A DNA stretch of 20,552 nt from Rhizophagus sp. LPA8_4_AMF. Lineage: Eukaryota; Glomeromycota; Glomeromycetes; Glomerales; Glomeraceae. Below the pieces are notes generated by a model. The model was not told the DNA's origin. It saw only the letters and a list, made by a program, of their open reading frames with translations, and did no database searches. The stretch spans positions 1-20,552 of the forward strand of contig JADRCO010001291.1 of NCBI GenBank assembly GCA_021464525.1, written 5' to 3'. Below are positions 1 through 8,336 of the stretch, in pieces. The translations under genes were made by a program, and so were the position numbers. Within the stretch, counting starts at the first letter, position 1. The number at the start of each line of letters is the position of its first letter.

Positions 1-300
1 AAAATCTTTAAAAATGATGGAATAAATTATAATTTATTAAATTAACCAATAATATTAAAGTGCGATTTTTTCCAAAATCACGTGATTGTCTGAGCCCCAC
101 CTTTTGCTATAGGTCCGCCCTTATACTGAGGACCGAAGTGACAAAAACCGATTATGAAACCGAACCGGTTTTTCTGTTTGACTCTGCTCAACTCGGTTTT
201 TCAATATTATAGGTGCGAGTCGTCCCCATTCCTAGTTACAGATCAAAAATCGTCTAGTACAGTAACTCCTTCGCTACGCTCCAGTAAAAGAAGAGTTATT
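1..300. repeat. GC-richer repeat-like patch
   Basis: From about 60 to 300 the base composition is clearly less AT-rich than what follows. It contains a CACGTG palindrome at 79-84, paired AGGTCCG and GGACCGAAG strings, an AACCGGTTT core at about 163-172 and a CTCCTTCGCTACGCTCC string near 266-282. The minus-strand reading begins CTAGGAATGGGGACGA, which resembles both edges of the island at 12.0-12.3 kb (ATGGGGACGAA on the plus strand, CTAGGGATGG on the minus strand), so the two may be members of one dispersed repeat family. I see no reading frame of note and no clear terminal repeats; the left end may lie outside the window. The repeat nature is inference. Confidence 0.4.
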
Positions 301-610
301 TATTTTTTTGTGTAAAATTTGCTATAATTCATTAATTTCGAAATTTCAAAATCGTTGATTTAAAGGATTTCCGTTGATTAATAATGTTTTTATATTATGA
401 ATATTAAATCATGTTCCGTTAAAGGTTATTATTAACGAATCTTTTCCAAGTTTAGTAGGTTCAATATTTGAGGCAGGCTAAATAAATGATAATTTTTTAT
501 TGGAGATCTTCAACAAAATATGCAAACAATTATTAAACATTAGCATACAGTTTCTGTCATAACAGTCTTAACCCGATTCTCCAATATGTTGGATTTGTTT
601 GATATACTTA
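301..610. other. AT-rich stretch without a clear gene
   Basis: I see no promoter and no protein-like frame of useful length. On the minus strand an acceptor-like TTATTTAG occurs at about 479-486, downstream of the donor GTAAGT at 606-611. The bases between would make an intron of roughly 130 nt, after which about 22 codons stay open in one frame. This is suggestive only. Confidence 0.35.
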
Positions 611-669
611 CCAAATGTCAATTAGAAAATATATAAGTTTTGTAAACCTCAAATGCCAGCATTGTCTCC

Positions 670-957
670 TCACAACCACATTTGCCAACCAGTTACGAAA
701 AAAGTGCACACTATAATGTTATAATGTTTTAATAATAAGTTGATTGCTGCTGCACCACTATATGACCGGCAAAGACAACGTATAATTCCTGTATTTTTCC
801 CGTAATAAATCATCAGCCCTAGATGCATAGTCACGATCGCGATAATAGGTGGAATAATAGGTGATAGTAAATAGAAGATTATATTAGCAAAAATTACTTC
901 CATCTGGCTCTTATTTTTTTTGTTACCAATAATAATTACCGTACCGACTCTCCACAT
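670..957 (-). CDS. hypothetical hydrophobic small protein
   Basis: This is an ATG-started frame of 95 codons. A basic, Lys/Asn-containing stretch (residues 12-17) is followed by a hydrophobic segment at about residues 20-50 (IIFYLLSPIIPPIIAIVTM) and a second at about 70-90, so a small two-helix membrane protein is possible. A double proline inside the first helix and an INLLL string in the second faintly recall the Pmp3/YqaE proteolipids, but the match is too weak to use as a name. Just past the stop, at 606-612, the minus strand reads ACATTTG/GTAAGT, a canonical splice donor, so the real gene structure could differ. The same ACATTTGGTAAG string occurs in the decayed gene at 13.18 kb. ORFs of this length are expected about once by chance in DNA this AT-rich, so confidence is low. 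Confidence 0.3.
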   Translation of the reverse strand: MWRVGTVIIIGNKKNKSQMEVIFANIIFYLLSPIIPPIIAIVTMHLGLMIYYGKNTGIIRCLCRSYSGAAAINLLLKHYNIIVCTFFVTGWQMWL

Positions 958-1182
958 AATATAAGGAATTCCTTAGTTATAGGAAATAGATTCATCACAA
1001 GACGAACGGGTTGAAAAACTTGAACCATCACATAATCCTATAGCCCTAGGTGTTGACAAAAAAAAACTCATTAAAAATAATTCCATTCACCATTTAAGGG
1101 AATAAAATATTGGCTAATAAATGTAATTAATTAATTAACGTGCTAAAGAAACTATTAAAATCATATTAAACTTAAAACTCAA

Positions 1183-1341
1183 TTATTTATACCAAATTGC
1201 CAGCAAAATTTCTATTCCATAAGTAGTATTCAAATCTGGTTCTTCCTCATCACGCAAATAGCTAAGAATAATAACTTCAACTGACATCATTGAATACCGA
1301 ATCAAATGATAAAGGATGATGATGATACGACAGTAATCCAT
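1183..1341 (-). CDS. 52-codon block, last exon or small ORF
   Basis: This ATG-to-TAA frame encodes 52 residues: a hydrophobic first half (YCRIIIILYHLIRY), then an acidic turn LRDEEEPDLNTTYG and the end GIEILLAIWYK. The charge pattern and codon choice look like real protein rather than AT-rich noise. No acceptor AG lies immediately before the ATG, so it is unclear whether this is the terminal exon of the gene upstream or a separate small ORF. The related sequence at about 13.09-13.16 kb retains only DNA similarity (the TTCCATAA and CGCAAATA landmarks), not an open frame. Function unknown. Confidence 0.35.
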   Translation of the reverse strand: MDYCRIIIILYHLIRYSMMSVEVIILSYLRDEEEPDLNTTYGIEILLAIWYK

Positions 1342-2034
1342 AAAAAAAAGTGTTCATATTTTTTTTTAAAAAAAAATAAATAAATAAATTAATAAAATAT
1401 CTTTTAATTATTCAATTAGTACTACCAAGACAGTAACCGAAATATATACAATAACTTCGAGTATAATATAGCGAAATATTGCTGGACCCACCAGATGTTC
1501 ACAAGTCTCACTTTATCAATATAAGATTGAATGTCTGTTATTGAATATAAAGATCGCGTATCATCCCAATCTTCGTGACGCCAGTGGCTTGAAGTACACC
1601 ATCACCGAATAACCTTCATCTTTCTATAAAAAAAAAATCAATCAATAAAGTAGCTTTAAATGATTATTTAACATTTGAAGAAATCTTATCTTCCAAATAA
1701 AAACATAGGTTCTTAACGTAAATCTTTCTTTTGACATCAGTATAGTTGGTAACATAAAGTAAGTCAACATATGATTATAATTAATAATAAATATGAAGTC
1801 GATCGATACTACTAAATTCTGGTGTTTCCGCCGAAATTTGACATGCTCGACGAACTCCACCAACTACATCTCCACTATCATCATCAGCTGAATCAATTAA
1901 ATAGTCTAATTTACGACATTTCTTGTCATATTCGTTATTTTCTGATATAGCGTCATCAGATGATGATGTATGATCGTATGATCCGATGATCCGAGTGACC
2001 CGACATACGAAAAATAATGTATGATGTTATGCTT
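1183..2034 (-). pseudogene. decayed multi-exon gene, unknown family
   Basis: Three protein-like blocks lie in order on the minus strand. Block 1 (about 2034-1810) is open for over 70 codons and acidic, with DDAISENNEYDKK and DSADDDSGDVVGG. It can end at a donor GTATCG (1809), and the following 186 nt finish in a long T run plus TATAG at 1624, a textbook acceptor. Block 2 (1623-1492) starts KDEGYSVMVYF in one frame but continues as SLYSITDIQSYIDKVRL in another, so at least one frameshift is needed; it ends near a weak donor GTGGGT. Block 3 (1341-1183) is a clean 52-codon frame. I do not recognise the family. A second degraded copy of blocks 2 and 3 lies at 13.09-13.38 kb. The disagreement of frames favours a pseudogene, but a misjudged exon border in a living gene is possible. 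Confidence 0.5.
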
Positions 2035-2575
2035 TTGTCTCGATATCACGAGGTAGTATCTAATCCACAATCTATTAAGAAATTAAATTGATTATAAAAT
2101 CAATTTTTTAGTTATGATTTGACAGATGCTATTTATTAAATTAGTATAATAATAATTAATTTAATTCAACAATAAAAAATTAAATGGTAGTTACCTAATT
2201 TCATTTTTATCCAATTGACAACAGATAGTATTTGATGTATAAAAGATTTATAATGATTTTAACGTGATTCAGCATTCGTCAGTACGTGAACGAATTTGCA
2301 CGGATAAACCAAGTGTCTTTTTCGGTTTGAAATAAAATCTATTATAATGAAGTTTATTGCAATTTAGCAACCATAAGTCAAAGACTTAATTAGTTTTTTA
2401 TAGCATCATATTTGTGAATCTTCAAAAAAAAAAAAAAAAAAAAAAGTTAAATTATATACCAAAAAATATACAAAGAAAAAAATAGTTTCTTTTATGTTTG
2501 ACTTCGCAAGTAGAAAATTTTGATCATGAGAAAAATATTAGAAACTAACCGTAATAATATCGAGAAAAAAAATAA
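2035..2575. other. AT-rich stretch, poly-A run, no gene seen
   Basis: It contains a run of 22 A at 2424-2445 and an ATTCGT...ACGAAT inverted pair near 2273-2293. I see no reading frame or promoter that I would defend. Confidence 0.4.
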
Positions 2576-2770
2576 TTATGAATCATGCGAGATGACATAC
2601 TCGCGTTTATTTAATTTCTTTTTTATTCTCACGTTAACACTTATATAATGTATGGCGGTTTCTAATATACTGTAGCCTGTTGTACTTTCTCCTCGTTTAC
2701 ATTCTCCTTTTTCGTTCCTTAATCTAATCGCTAGTATGTAAAGTTTGGATAAATCACATGCAAATTGCAT
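2576..2770 (-). CDS. small hypothetical ORF
   Basis: This ATG-started frame of 64 residues begins MQFACDLSKLYILAIRLRN and contains a basic, Glu/Gly-containing middle (NEKGECKRGEST) and a Lys-rich end. It is slightly more GC-rich than its surroundings. I do not recognise it. About ten frames of this length are expected by chance in 20 kb of this composition, so it could well be noise or a fragment of an old exon. A TATATAAG-like string inside the frame gives no help. Confidence 0.18.
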   Translation of the reverse strand: MQFACDLSKLYILAIRLRNEKGECKRGESTTGYSILETAIHYISVNVRIKKKLNKREYVISHDS

Positions 2771-2867
2771 ATTTTACTTAAATAGATGTTGACACATGTT
2801 CGCGTCTAAACTTAGAATAGAGTAATTAACTAAATAAAGGTATGGTCTCCTTAAAATAGAAATCAAA

Positions 2868-3010
2868 ATTTTACTGGCCAATGAATCTGGAAAAAAAATA
2901 TTTTACCGGTAAATTCTTATATTCCGGATCTTTACCCGGCAAATTTTTAAGATGACTCCTCCGGTAAATTTTAACAGATTTAGGAAAAATCCGAAGACTT
3001 ATCAAAAACT
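2868..3010. repeat. CCGGTAAATT-type repeat cluster
   Basis: Related strings recur at short spacing: ACCGGTAAATTC (about 2905), CCCGGCAAATTTT (about 2936) and TCCGGTAAATTTT (about 2960), with TTCCGGATC between them. They are much more GC-rich than the flanks. This looks like the remains of a small repeat or transposon end. No terminal repeats or target duplication could be fixed. Confidence 0.4.
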
Positions 3011-3046
3011 CCGAGATTTTTACGCACAAAAAGAAAATGCGTGGTT

Positions 3047-3092
3047 AATTACATAATAATGTATCTGTCAATTACATAATAATGTATCTGTT
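3047..3092. repeat. 23-bp direct tandem repeat, two copies
   Basis: Two adjacent copies of a 23-base unit beginning AATTACATAATAATGTATCT occupy 3047-3069 and 3070-3092. They differ only in the last base. The unit contains the near-palindrome TACATAATAATGTA. A recent tandem duplication is the simplest origin. Confidence 0.9.
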
Positions 3093-3500
3093 AATAACTT
3101 TATTTATTACTACTGTACTTAAAACGGTTTAAACCGGTTTCTGCTATAATCCAGAATATCAATAGTATTTGAAGATAAAGATTTCGGGATTTTAATTTTT
3201 TATTTCATAATATAGATATACATTTTTGAAAATCAATAATTTGGGAACAATACAGGAATTGTTTCTATTATCCGTTATATCTTGAAAAAGACTGGTGCAT
3301 GGTTTTTCTCGTCTATTAAATTGATTACACAAAAAACACGCACTTTAAAAGTACATATAATACAGTTAATAAAGAAAGTATAAAGTAGCCCCGCAAAAAA
3401 CCTTTTTTAGTATATATGTGGTAGATAGACAGATGAGTAATATGACTGAAAGTAATTTTGTTATCTTCGGTTAAATAAAATGCATAACGGATGGCATGAA

Positions 3501-3558
3501 AATAATAACATGTATTACAATGCTTACTTTAAAGTAATACATGCCCGTATTCTTTATT
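3501..3558. repeat. hairpin-forming inverted repeat
   Basis: CATGTATTAC at 3509-3518 pairs perfectly with GTAATACATG at 3534-3543 across a 15-base loop. Further out, AATAATAA on the left and TTATTATT on the right could extend the pairing with a bulge. It may be a tiny non-autonomous element or chance; no flanking gene suggests a terminator role. Confidence 0.55.
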
Positions 3559-3606
3559 ATTGAATATATATATACATATTTATTTATTTTTGTACAATGT
3601 AGAATT

Positions 3607-3775
3607 TCCAAATAAATACGCCGTTTTTCACTTTAAATATACATATACAAACAAAACCGCCTTCTCAAAAAAGACAGAAACAACTAAGTAAGCACAAAGA
3701 ATTATAAATAGAATATACAGAAGACATATTCGATTTAACGTACCAATTAATTGCAATAAATTACAATAGATTTTT
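3607..3775 (+). pseudogene. degenerate copy of the small basic-protein gene at 5923
   Basis: The DNA follows the intact gene at 5836-6010 closely. The promoter-side string AAATAAATACGCCGTTTTT matches ATATAAATACGACGTTTTT, and the coding string AAAAGACAGAAACAACTAAG is nearly the same in both. Here the start codon has changed from ATG to ACC. Two extra bases after CAACTAAG shift the frame, and a TAA follows within a few codons. The TATA box is also weakened (AAATAAATA instead of TATATAAATA). Similarity ends near GTACCAATTAAT, so the second half of the protein is missing. The distance between copies is about 2.2 kb in the same orientation. It cannot make the protein; the direction of duplication is inferred from its damage. 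Confidence 0.75.
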
Positions 3776-5160
3776 GATTATCGATTGATCGATCTTCTTA
3801 TCATTAATTTTAACAATTAAATGAAATGAATTTGGCAGGCACTATTAAATTAGACAATACCATATTTAGTATAAGCATGTTCATCTATAGGACAATCATT
3901 TATGAATAATATAGTGACGGGCAGTTGACGGGCATATAGTATCCCATGAATACCCCTCGCGTAAAAAAAATACCGCCTCAATATATTTATTCATAATAAA
4001 TATCAAATATGACAATTTTAATATCGTCTTGATCAGACACGTAGTTTGGTATAAAAATTAAAATTTTCATATATTAAATTCTTTAGTATTTCAGCAGTAT
4101 TGAACTATTGATGTACTATATCAATATTGCTATTAATGTAAATTACACGATAATCAAGATTTCGGTCATATCTCCTCATTGAAAACTAATTTGCTTCGGG
4201 ACCAAAAAAGTGTTAATTTCATTGTTAAAATGAATCGAAAATACGAAACAATGTGTTACGTACATTCTTAATTTTGAACATTACAAAAACCTGTTTCTTA
4301 CATGTAATAACTGCATTGCGATTGTATTAATTGTATTGTAATTAAATAATAACTGTATAGTACAATAGTAGCTGCATAGTGAAAATATGGCAAACATGCA
4401 GTTACTGCATATTAAGGAAAATAAAGAACATTTTTTAGTACGGCACCTTTTAAAATATAAAATATTAAATATAAAATTTATCACTGATTTGAAGATAGAT
4501 ACATTATAACAGATTTTCGCAGTTGAAATTATTCTAATTACATATTGAGATAACAAGATGCATACCCCTAATCCATCAAGATCAATATTTTTTACACTGG
4601 GAGAGTAAAAAAAAAAATCGGTTCACCGTTTTGAAATGGAAATAACAATGTCTGTTTTCAGTATCGCTCCATGCAAATCATTACTTGAAAAAAAAAAATT
4701 CACAGGATTACGTAAATTATCGGACAAAATTGACGATCACAGAACAATTACAAGACAATTAACAGATAAATTGATAATATATAGCAGAAATTTATTCTAA
4801 TTTATTACAATTTATATAGATTGAAAATCCTAGCATGAATACGCATTAAGAGGGTATGTTTTTTTTAAAAGATATTCTTAAAATTGAAAATCTAATAGAA
4901 CTTTTATATATTTTTATTAATATTTAAATTAACTAAGAAATATTGTAATTTAAAAAATAATTTATCAAGATTGAATTTCCATTTATAAATATATATGAAA
5001 TTAAAAATAACTGTAATTTAAAATAGTAGATTATATGAACAAAATTCTTAACATATTTTATAAAAAATAAAATTTTTCGTTTGTATAATGTTAAGAATTA
5101 TATTATTATATAACCTTTTATTGTTGTATAATGTTAAATATAATGTTTAAATAATGTTTA
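3776..5160. other. AT-rich stretch without a supported gene
   Basis: It includes a doubled TGACGGGCA string at about 3916-3932 and many A or T runs, and it becomes extremely AT-rich from 4840 to 5160. A 91-codon minus-strand frame at 4281-4556 has no ATG near its start and a biased Phe/Ile/Cys composition, so I do not treat it as a gene. Confidence 0.4.
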
Positions 5161-5161
5161 G

Positions 5162-5294
5162 TTAAAATTACTTATTAGTTGTGCTTTCAAAACATCACAG
5201 CATCTTGACCGGTGGATCAGGGACAATATCGTGTAACCATTTAAAGAGACAAAACCGATCTGCAAAAATTGGCGAGAATATCCCGACTCTTTAT
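5162..5294 (+). pseudogene. coding-like fragment, unknown family
   Basis: One frame reads KTSQHLDRWIRDNIV, a TAA, then PFKETKPICKNWREYPDSL and a TGA. The composition is mixed and protein-like, unlike the surrounding DNA, and it is clearly GC-richer. The single internal stop and absence of a start suggest an old exon or gene remnant. A CxxW where CxxC might be expected hints at a lost zinc-binding pair, but that is speculation. No neighbour supports a function. Confidence 0.3.
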
Positions 5295-5517
5295 GAAATG
5301 TAAATGGACCATTTTATTACATAAAAAAATAATTTACATAAGATGGTTTATTTATTGTTTACTTAATTCATTTCTGAAAATCTTTTAACTGAATGTCCGA
5401 AATCATTCGTTATTACCTTGTTACCAATGTTCTTTATTTAACCCGTTTATAATGCCGTTTATTTTTCCGTATAAAAGGCCAATATTCCTTTATACAATTT
5501 CCATTTTTAGGCACAAA

Positions 5518-5631
5518 CTATTTTTTTAATTCTTCTACGTTATTTAGGCTTTTATTTTCCGTAGTTTTAAAATAAGCAGGTGCAACCCACGGAATTTGTT
5601 TCCGATAATCGCTACATCGGTCACAAATATA
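5518..5631 (-). CDS. probable terminal exon, unknown protein
   Basis: On the minus strand TTTTCTTTATTCTAG, a good splice acceptor, ends at 5632. It is followed in phase 0 by 37 open codons and a TAG. The peptide begins YICDRCSDYRKQIPWVAPAY and ends in the charged tail ENKSLNNVEELKK. The CDRC pair could bind metal, and IPWVAPAYF loosely recalls the IPW.APE activation-segment motif of protein kinases with the Glu missing, but neither is enough to name it. About 90 nt upstream on the same strand a GTATGT donor (near 5728) follows a coding-like stretch AKKVEQLFGILNKGG. However, that frame runs into TAA right at the donor, so the partner exon is damaged or wrongly placed. This is a real exon of a decayed or unannotated gene, or a lucky frame. 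Confidence 0.4.
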   Translation of the reverse strand, partial: YICDRCSDYRKQIPWVAPAYFKTTENKSLNNVEELKK

Positions 5632-5835
5632 CTAGAATAAAGAAAATCAATCTTATATCATACTATTTCAGGTAATTTCTCGCAATAAAGTTTGCAAACA
5701 TATGTGTAACATACTTATCCTCCTTTATTCAATATCCCGAAAAGTTGTTCTACTTTCTTGGCAAGTCCACTGATCTACAGATTTACTTTTAATAATTTAT
5801 TACAGATAATACCATTTGGATTAGCTTGCTAACTT

Positions 5836-5845
5836 TATATATAAA
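5836..5845 (+). promoter_or_regulatory. TATA box of the small basic-protein gene
   Basis: TATATATAAATA begins at 5836, 77-87 bases before the ATG at 5923. With transcription starting about 30 bases downstream, the 5' leader would be roughly 55 nt. The conserved string AAATACGACGTTTTTTT that follows is shared with the degenerate copy at 3.6 kb, so promoter and leader were duplicated with the gene. Confidence 0.6.
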
Positions 5846-5922
5846 TACGACGTTTTTTTGTATCTATTTTTTTGGTTTTTACTTCCTCATTAAATATAAG
5901 TACATACATTACACGAACGAAA

Positions 5923-6111
5923 ATGCCTTTTCAAAAGAGACAGAAACAACTAAGAAGACAAAGAATTATAAATAGGATATATAGAAGACATATCCAACTT
6001 AACGTACCCATTAATAATAGTGACACATTAAGGCGTATCGCAAATCTTCCTCAACAAACTACAAATGATTTATTGATTGCTCAATTTTTCAACGGATTTT
6101 CTTTTCGCTGA
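5923..6111 (+). CDS. small highly basic protein, 62 aa
   Basis: The frame could open at a TTG at 5872, but the first ATG, at 5923, fits the TATA box and the duplicated copy, where similarity includes the MPFQ codons. The first 25 residues are extremely basic and helix-prone (KRQKQLRRQRIINRIYRRH), which would suit a nuclear localisation signal or nucleic-acid binding. The rest is polar, with a LPQQTTNDLL stretch and an aromatic end (FFNGFSFR). There is no signal peptide or membrane segment and I recognise no domain. A degenerate paralogue lies about 2.3 kb upstream in the same orientation. Intactness of this copy beside a broken one, plus a good TATA box, supports it being a real gene. It could also be one exon of a longer gene. 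Confidence 0.55.
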   Translation: MPFQKRQKQLRRQRIINRIYRRHIQLNVPINNSDTLRRIANLPQQTTNDLLIAQFFNGFSFR

Positions 6112-6185
6112 CTTTAACCGAAAATTAAATTTGGAATTATTATTGTTAATCTGAATTTTTTATTATATACAATACTACACGTACC

Positions 6186-6720
6186 TTAATTAATGGATAA
6201 AACGTGCCACATAGAATAATATGCTTTCACTTTTCTAAATCGTTCCCTTTCAATTTTTAACGAACCCTTGGTTTTTTTTCTTATTCCATCCAACCATCTA
6301 TATATAGTAATATGAATCCTTATAATACGATAATACCAATTCTTTTTATATTTATAATGTAATCTTTTCAATTTAATTTCCATTAAGATGATTAATTTCC
6401 TGAAATAAGATATGTATAGTACGTAGAATACTATATTTTTCACTTTTATAAAATCTTTTTCCTTTTCAATTTTTTTCACGAAAAAATTCCTGTATTATTC
6501 ACTATATGTATCTTACCCTTTATTTTTTTCTTATTCCATTCAACTATCCATTATATGTAAATACGAACCCACTATGATATCATAATACTAATCCTAATTT
6601 ATATTTATGATGTAATCTTCTCAATTCATTTAAAAATTTCATTTTAATTTCCATTAAGATGATTAGCTTCCTGAAATAAAATATGTATACTTGCTATTAT
6701 TATGTATTTTGTAAAAGATT
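6186..6720 (-). repeat. imperfect tandem duplication of about 260-300 bp
   Basis: On the minus strand two successive units share, in the same order, an acceptor-like TTATTTCAG followed by GAA, then TCATCTTAATGGAAATTAAA, a TTACAT.ATAAATATAAA block, GGAATAAGAAAAAAA and an AAAAATTGAAA..GGAA block ending in AAAAGTGAAA. The first unit on that strand runs from about 6690 to 6440 and the second from about 6415 to 6215. A 97-codon frame (6479-6186) covers the tail of the first unit and all of the second. It starts at GTG, is Lys/Ile/Tyr-rich, and the same frame is broken by stops in the other unit. The shared TTTATTTCAG could be a true acceptor. I call the duplication with confidence, the protein not. 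Confidence 0.7.
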
Positions 6721-6903
6721 GATAATCAGTTTGCAAATTAATATTATATGATAATCATAATTTATTAATTCGAAAAGAGATTTCAGTTTAAACCTTCCTG
6801 ATTAATAAACTAATTTGTTTCATAATTAAAAAAGTTATTGCTAATAAAATCCGCTCTCGATGAGGATAAATTTTTTTTTTTTTTAAAAAAAAAAGTTATT
6901 GCC
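6721..6903. other. leader region with poly-T/poly-A hairpin and doubled motif
   Basis: A run of T followed by a run of A at about 6871-6894 can fold back on itself. The string AAAGTTATTGC occurs twice, ending at 6841 and 6902, 61 bases apart, as if a short insertion or slippage had doubled it. No convincing TATA box for the following ORF is visible. Confidence 0.4.
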
Positions 6904-7224
6904 ATGTTTAAAATGATAATTAATGCGAAAAATTGGTTACATTCATATATTATAAAATTTATTTACGGTATGGTGCGGCGCATCTATACTCATCAAATTT
7001 ATAAAGCACGTGAAATTCACGAGAAATTATTTTATTGGTCGATATGTAAACAGCAAAAAAATATATATCTTTTTAATTCTTCTTTAAATTCGTCGGGAAT
7101 TCTTCTATGGGACCTATATTTTTTAACTACATATTCAGCTAAATACTTTTTTGATATAAATCCATATAACGCCAAGTTATATCGAATGTTAGGTCACGCA
7201 AATTTGATTTTTCGGATCACGTAA
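6904..7224 (+). CDS. hypothetical protein, 106 aa
   Basis: The frame is open for 128 codons before the TAA-equivalent stop, which is unlikely by chance in this composition (my rough expectation is about 0.03 such frames in the window). The first ATG, at 6904, gives 106 residues: a basic amphipathic start (FKMIINAKNWLHSYIIKF), a RIYTHQIYKAREIHEKLFYW helix-like stretch, then SSGILLWDLYFLTTYSAKYF and NPYNAKLYRMLGHANL. The last part, with an aromatic/NPYNAKLYRMLG pattern, is reminiscent of TPR-type helices such as those in Est1/SMG proteins, but I do not claim that family. A GC-rich repeat begins within about 20 bases of the stop, so the gene may have been truncated by an insertion. No intron or polyadenylation signal is evident. 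Confidence 0.4.
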   Translation: MFKMIINAKNWLHSYIIKFIYGMVRRIYTHQIYKAREIHEKLFYWSICKQQKNIYLFNSSLNSSGILLWDLYFLTTYSAKYFFDINPYNAKLYRMLGHANLIFRIT

Positions 7225-7229
7225 CATTG

Positions 7230-7640
7230 AAATTTGAAATCGACTCGGGCACCCGGGGGTTACAGTACGATTTCCCGAACGACGTTTTCCCGAAAACTTT
7301 AACGCCGGCCGATCGATCACGTGTTCGTGCATAACTCTGGTCAAAAATTCGGGAAACGTCCTTCGGGATATCTTCCGACAAGGGGACCCGGGTTCTATTT
7401 TTTAATTTTTATACTAGAAATTTTACATGACCCCTTAAAAAATACAAAAAACGTATAAAAAATTTTCTCAATTTTTAAAAAAGTCCACCAGGCAAAATTT
7501 TTATAATAAACGATATATAAAATTTTTTTTCGAAGTTTTACAAAATCTGATCCGGCCGGGTGACGTAAAATTTGTGTGGCCTTATCGTTCAGCCCAATAG
7601 GATCATGCGGATTTTCATAGACCGATATTTTTTTTATTAA
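7230..7640 (-). repeat. GC-rich dispersed repeat
   Basis: This stretch is far more GC-rich than its flanks, especially 7240-7395. Inside are inverted segments: CCCGAACGACGTTTTCCCGA from 7274 against TTCGGGAAACGTCCTTCGGG from 7348, and ACCCGGG at 7251 against ACCCGGGT at 7386. The minus strand runs on through a 90-codon ATG frame (7395-7667) with PHDPIGLNDKATQIL and PAGSDFVKLRKK. From memory, peptides of this type (FVKLRKK..., FA.WTFLKIEKIFY) recur in many predicted Rhizophagus proteins, so I read the whole as one repeat in which the ORF is incidental. No target duplication was found. Confidence 0.5.
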
Positions 7641-7679
7641 GCATAACAATAATACATGATTATACATAATTGATATAAT

Positions 7680-8170
7680 AAGGTGGAGTAAAATAAAACA
7701 GTGGAAATGAAAATTTTTATATGAAAAGTTTAAATAAAGCTTATAAAGTGGATTTAAAAATAGTATAAAAATGGAATTTACAGTAAATTAAATTGAATCA
7801 TAGGAAACGTAGATATTAAATTTTAGAATTATACTTTTTTCCCTTTTTTTCATTCGAAATTAATCACGTAATACAGCTAATATAATTCTATTTGCGCGTT
7901 GTAACAACGATTTTATTGGCTTTCAATGTTGATCGTCACGTGAAAAATCTGAAAACCGATTTCCAATGATGACGTAATGAAAATTAGGGTGTCGCACTAA
8001 AGCGATAAAATTTCGATTTTATTTTAATTTCAGTTAACTTATAAATTCGATTATCAGATCATGTGATTATATGAATTCCGCTTCTGATGACGTAAAGAAA
8101 GAATTAATTTTTATACAGTATAATGTTTTATAAATTATTATCGGTTGTATATATTAATATTATTTTAACA
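7680..8170. other. AT-rich stretch without a gene
   Basis: No protein-like frame is seen. A CACGTG palindrome lies at 7937-7942, and near-relatives TGACGTAA occur at about 7970 and 8088. Confidence 0.4.
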
Positions 8171-8177
8171 TTATAAA

Positions 8178-8260
8178 GAAATTAAAATTTTAACTGAATT
8201 TGAAATTCAGTCACACTTAAAATCTTAAATGAAATTTAAATTCAGTTAAATTTTAATTTC
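8178..8260. repeat. inverted repeat with 29-base arms
   Basis: GAAATTAAAATTTTAACTGA at 8178 is matched in reverse by the arm ending at 8260 (TCAGTTAAATTTTAATTTC), with only an indel and one or two mismatches over about 29 bases and a spacer of about 25. A further CTGAAATTAAAATTTT lies at 8276-8291. It is probably a small non-autonomous element or part of one; it would form a strong stem in RNA or single-stranded DNA. Confidence 0.65.
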
Positions 8261-8336
8261 CAATTACAATATTATCTGAAATTAAAATTTTCCGAACTTC
8301 AAATTAAATGTTTGGATACACATCAGATAACCAATC

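Noticed and set aside
670-957. Assignment to the Pmp3/YqaE membrane proteolipids
   Set aside because: Only a PP inside a helix and an INLLL string agree; the conserved Cys and GxxPG features are missing.
1642-1863. 73-codon minus-strand frame
   Set aside because: Starts at TTG and mostly lies in the inferred intron 1624-1809; the upstream part overlaps a better coding frame.
4281-4556. 91-codon minus-strand frame
   Set aside because: Starts at TTG with no ATG until its last third; composition is what AT-rich noise gives, and such lengths arise by chance.
7395-7667. 90-codon minus-strand ATG frame as a gene
   Set aside because: Continuous with the GC-rich repeat on the same strand and, from memory, of a peptide type that recurs in predicted Rhizophagus proteins, so treated as repeat-derived.
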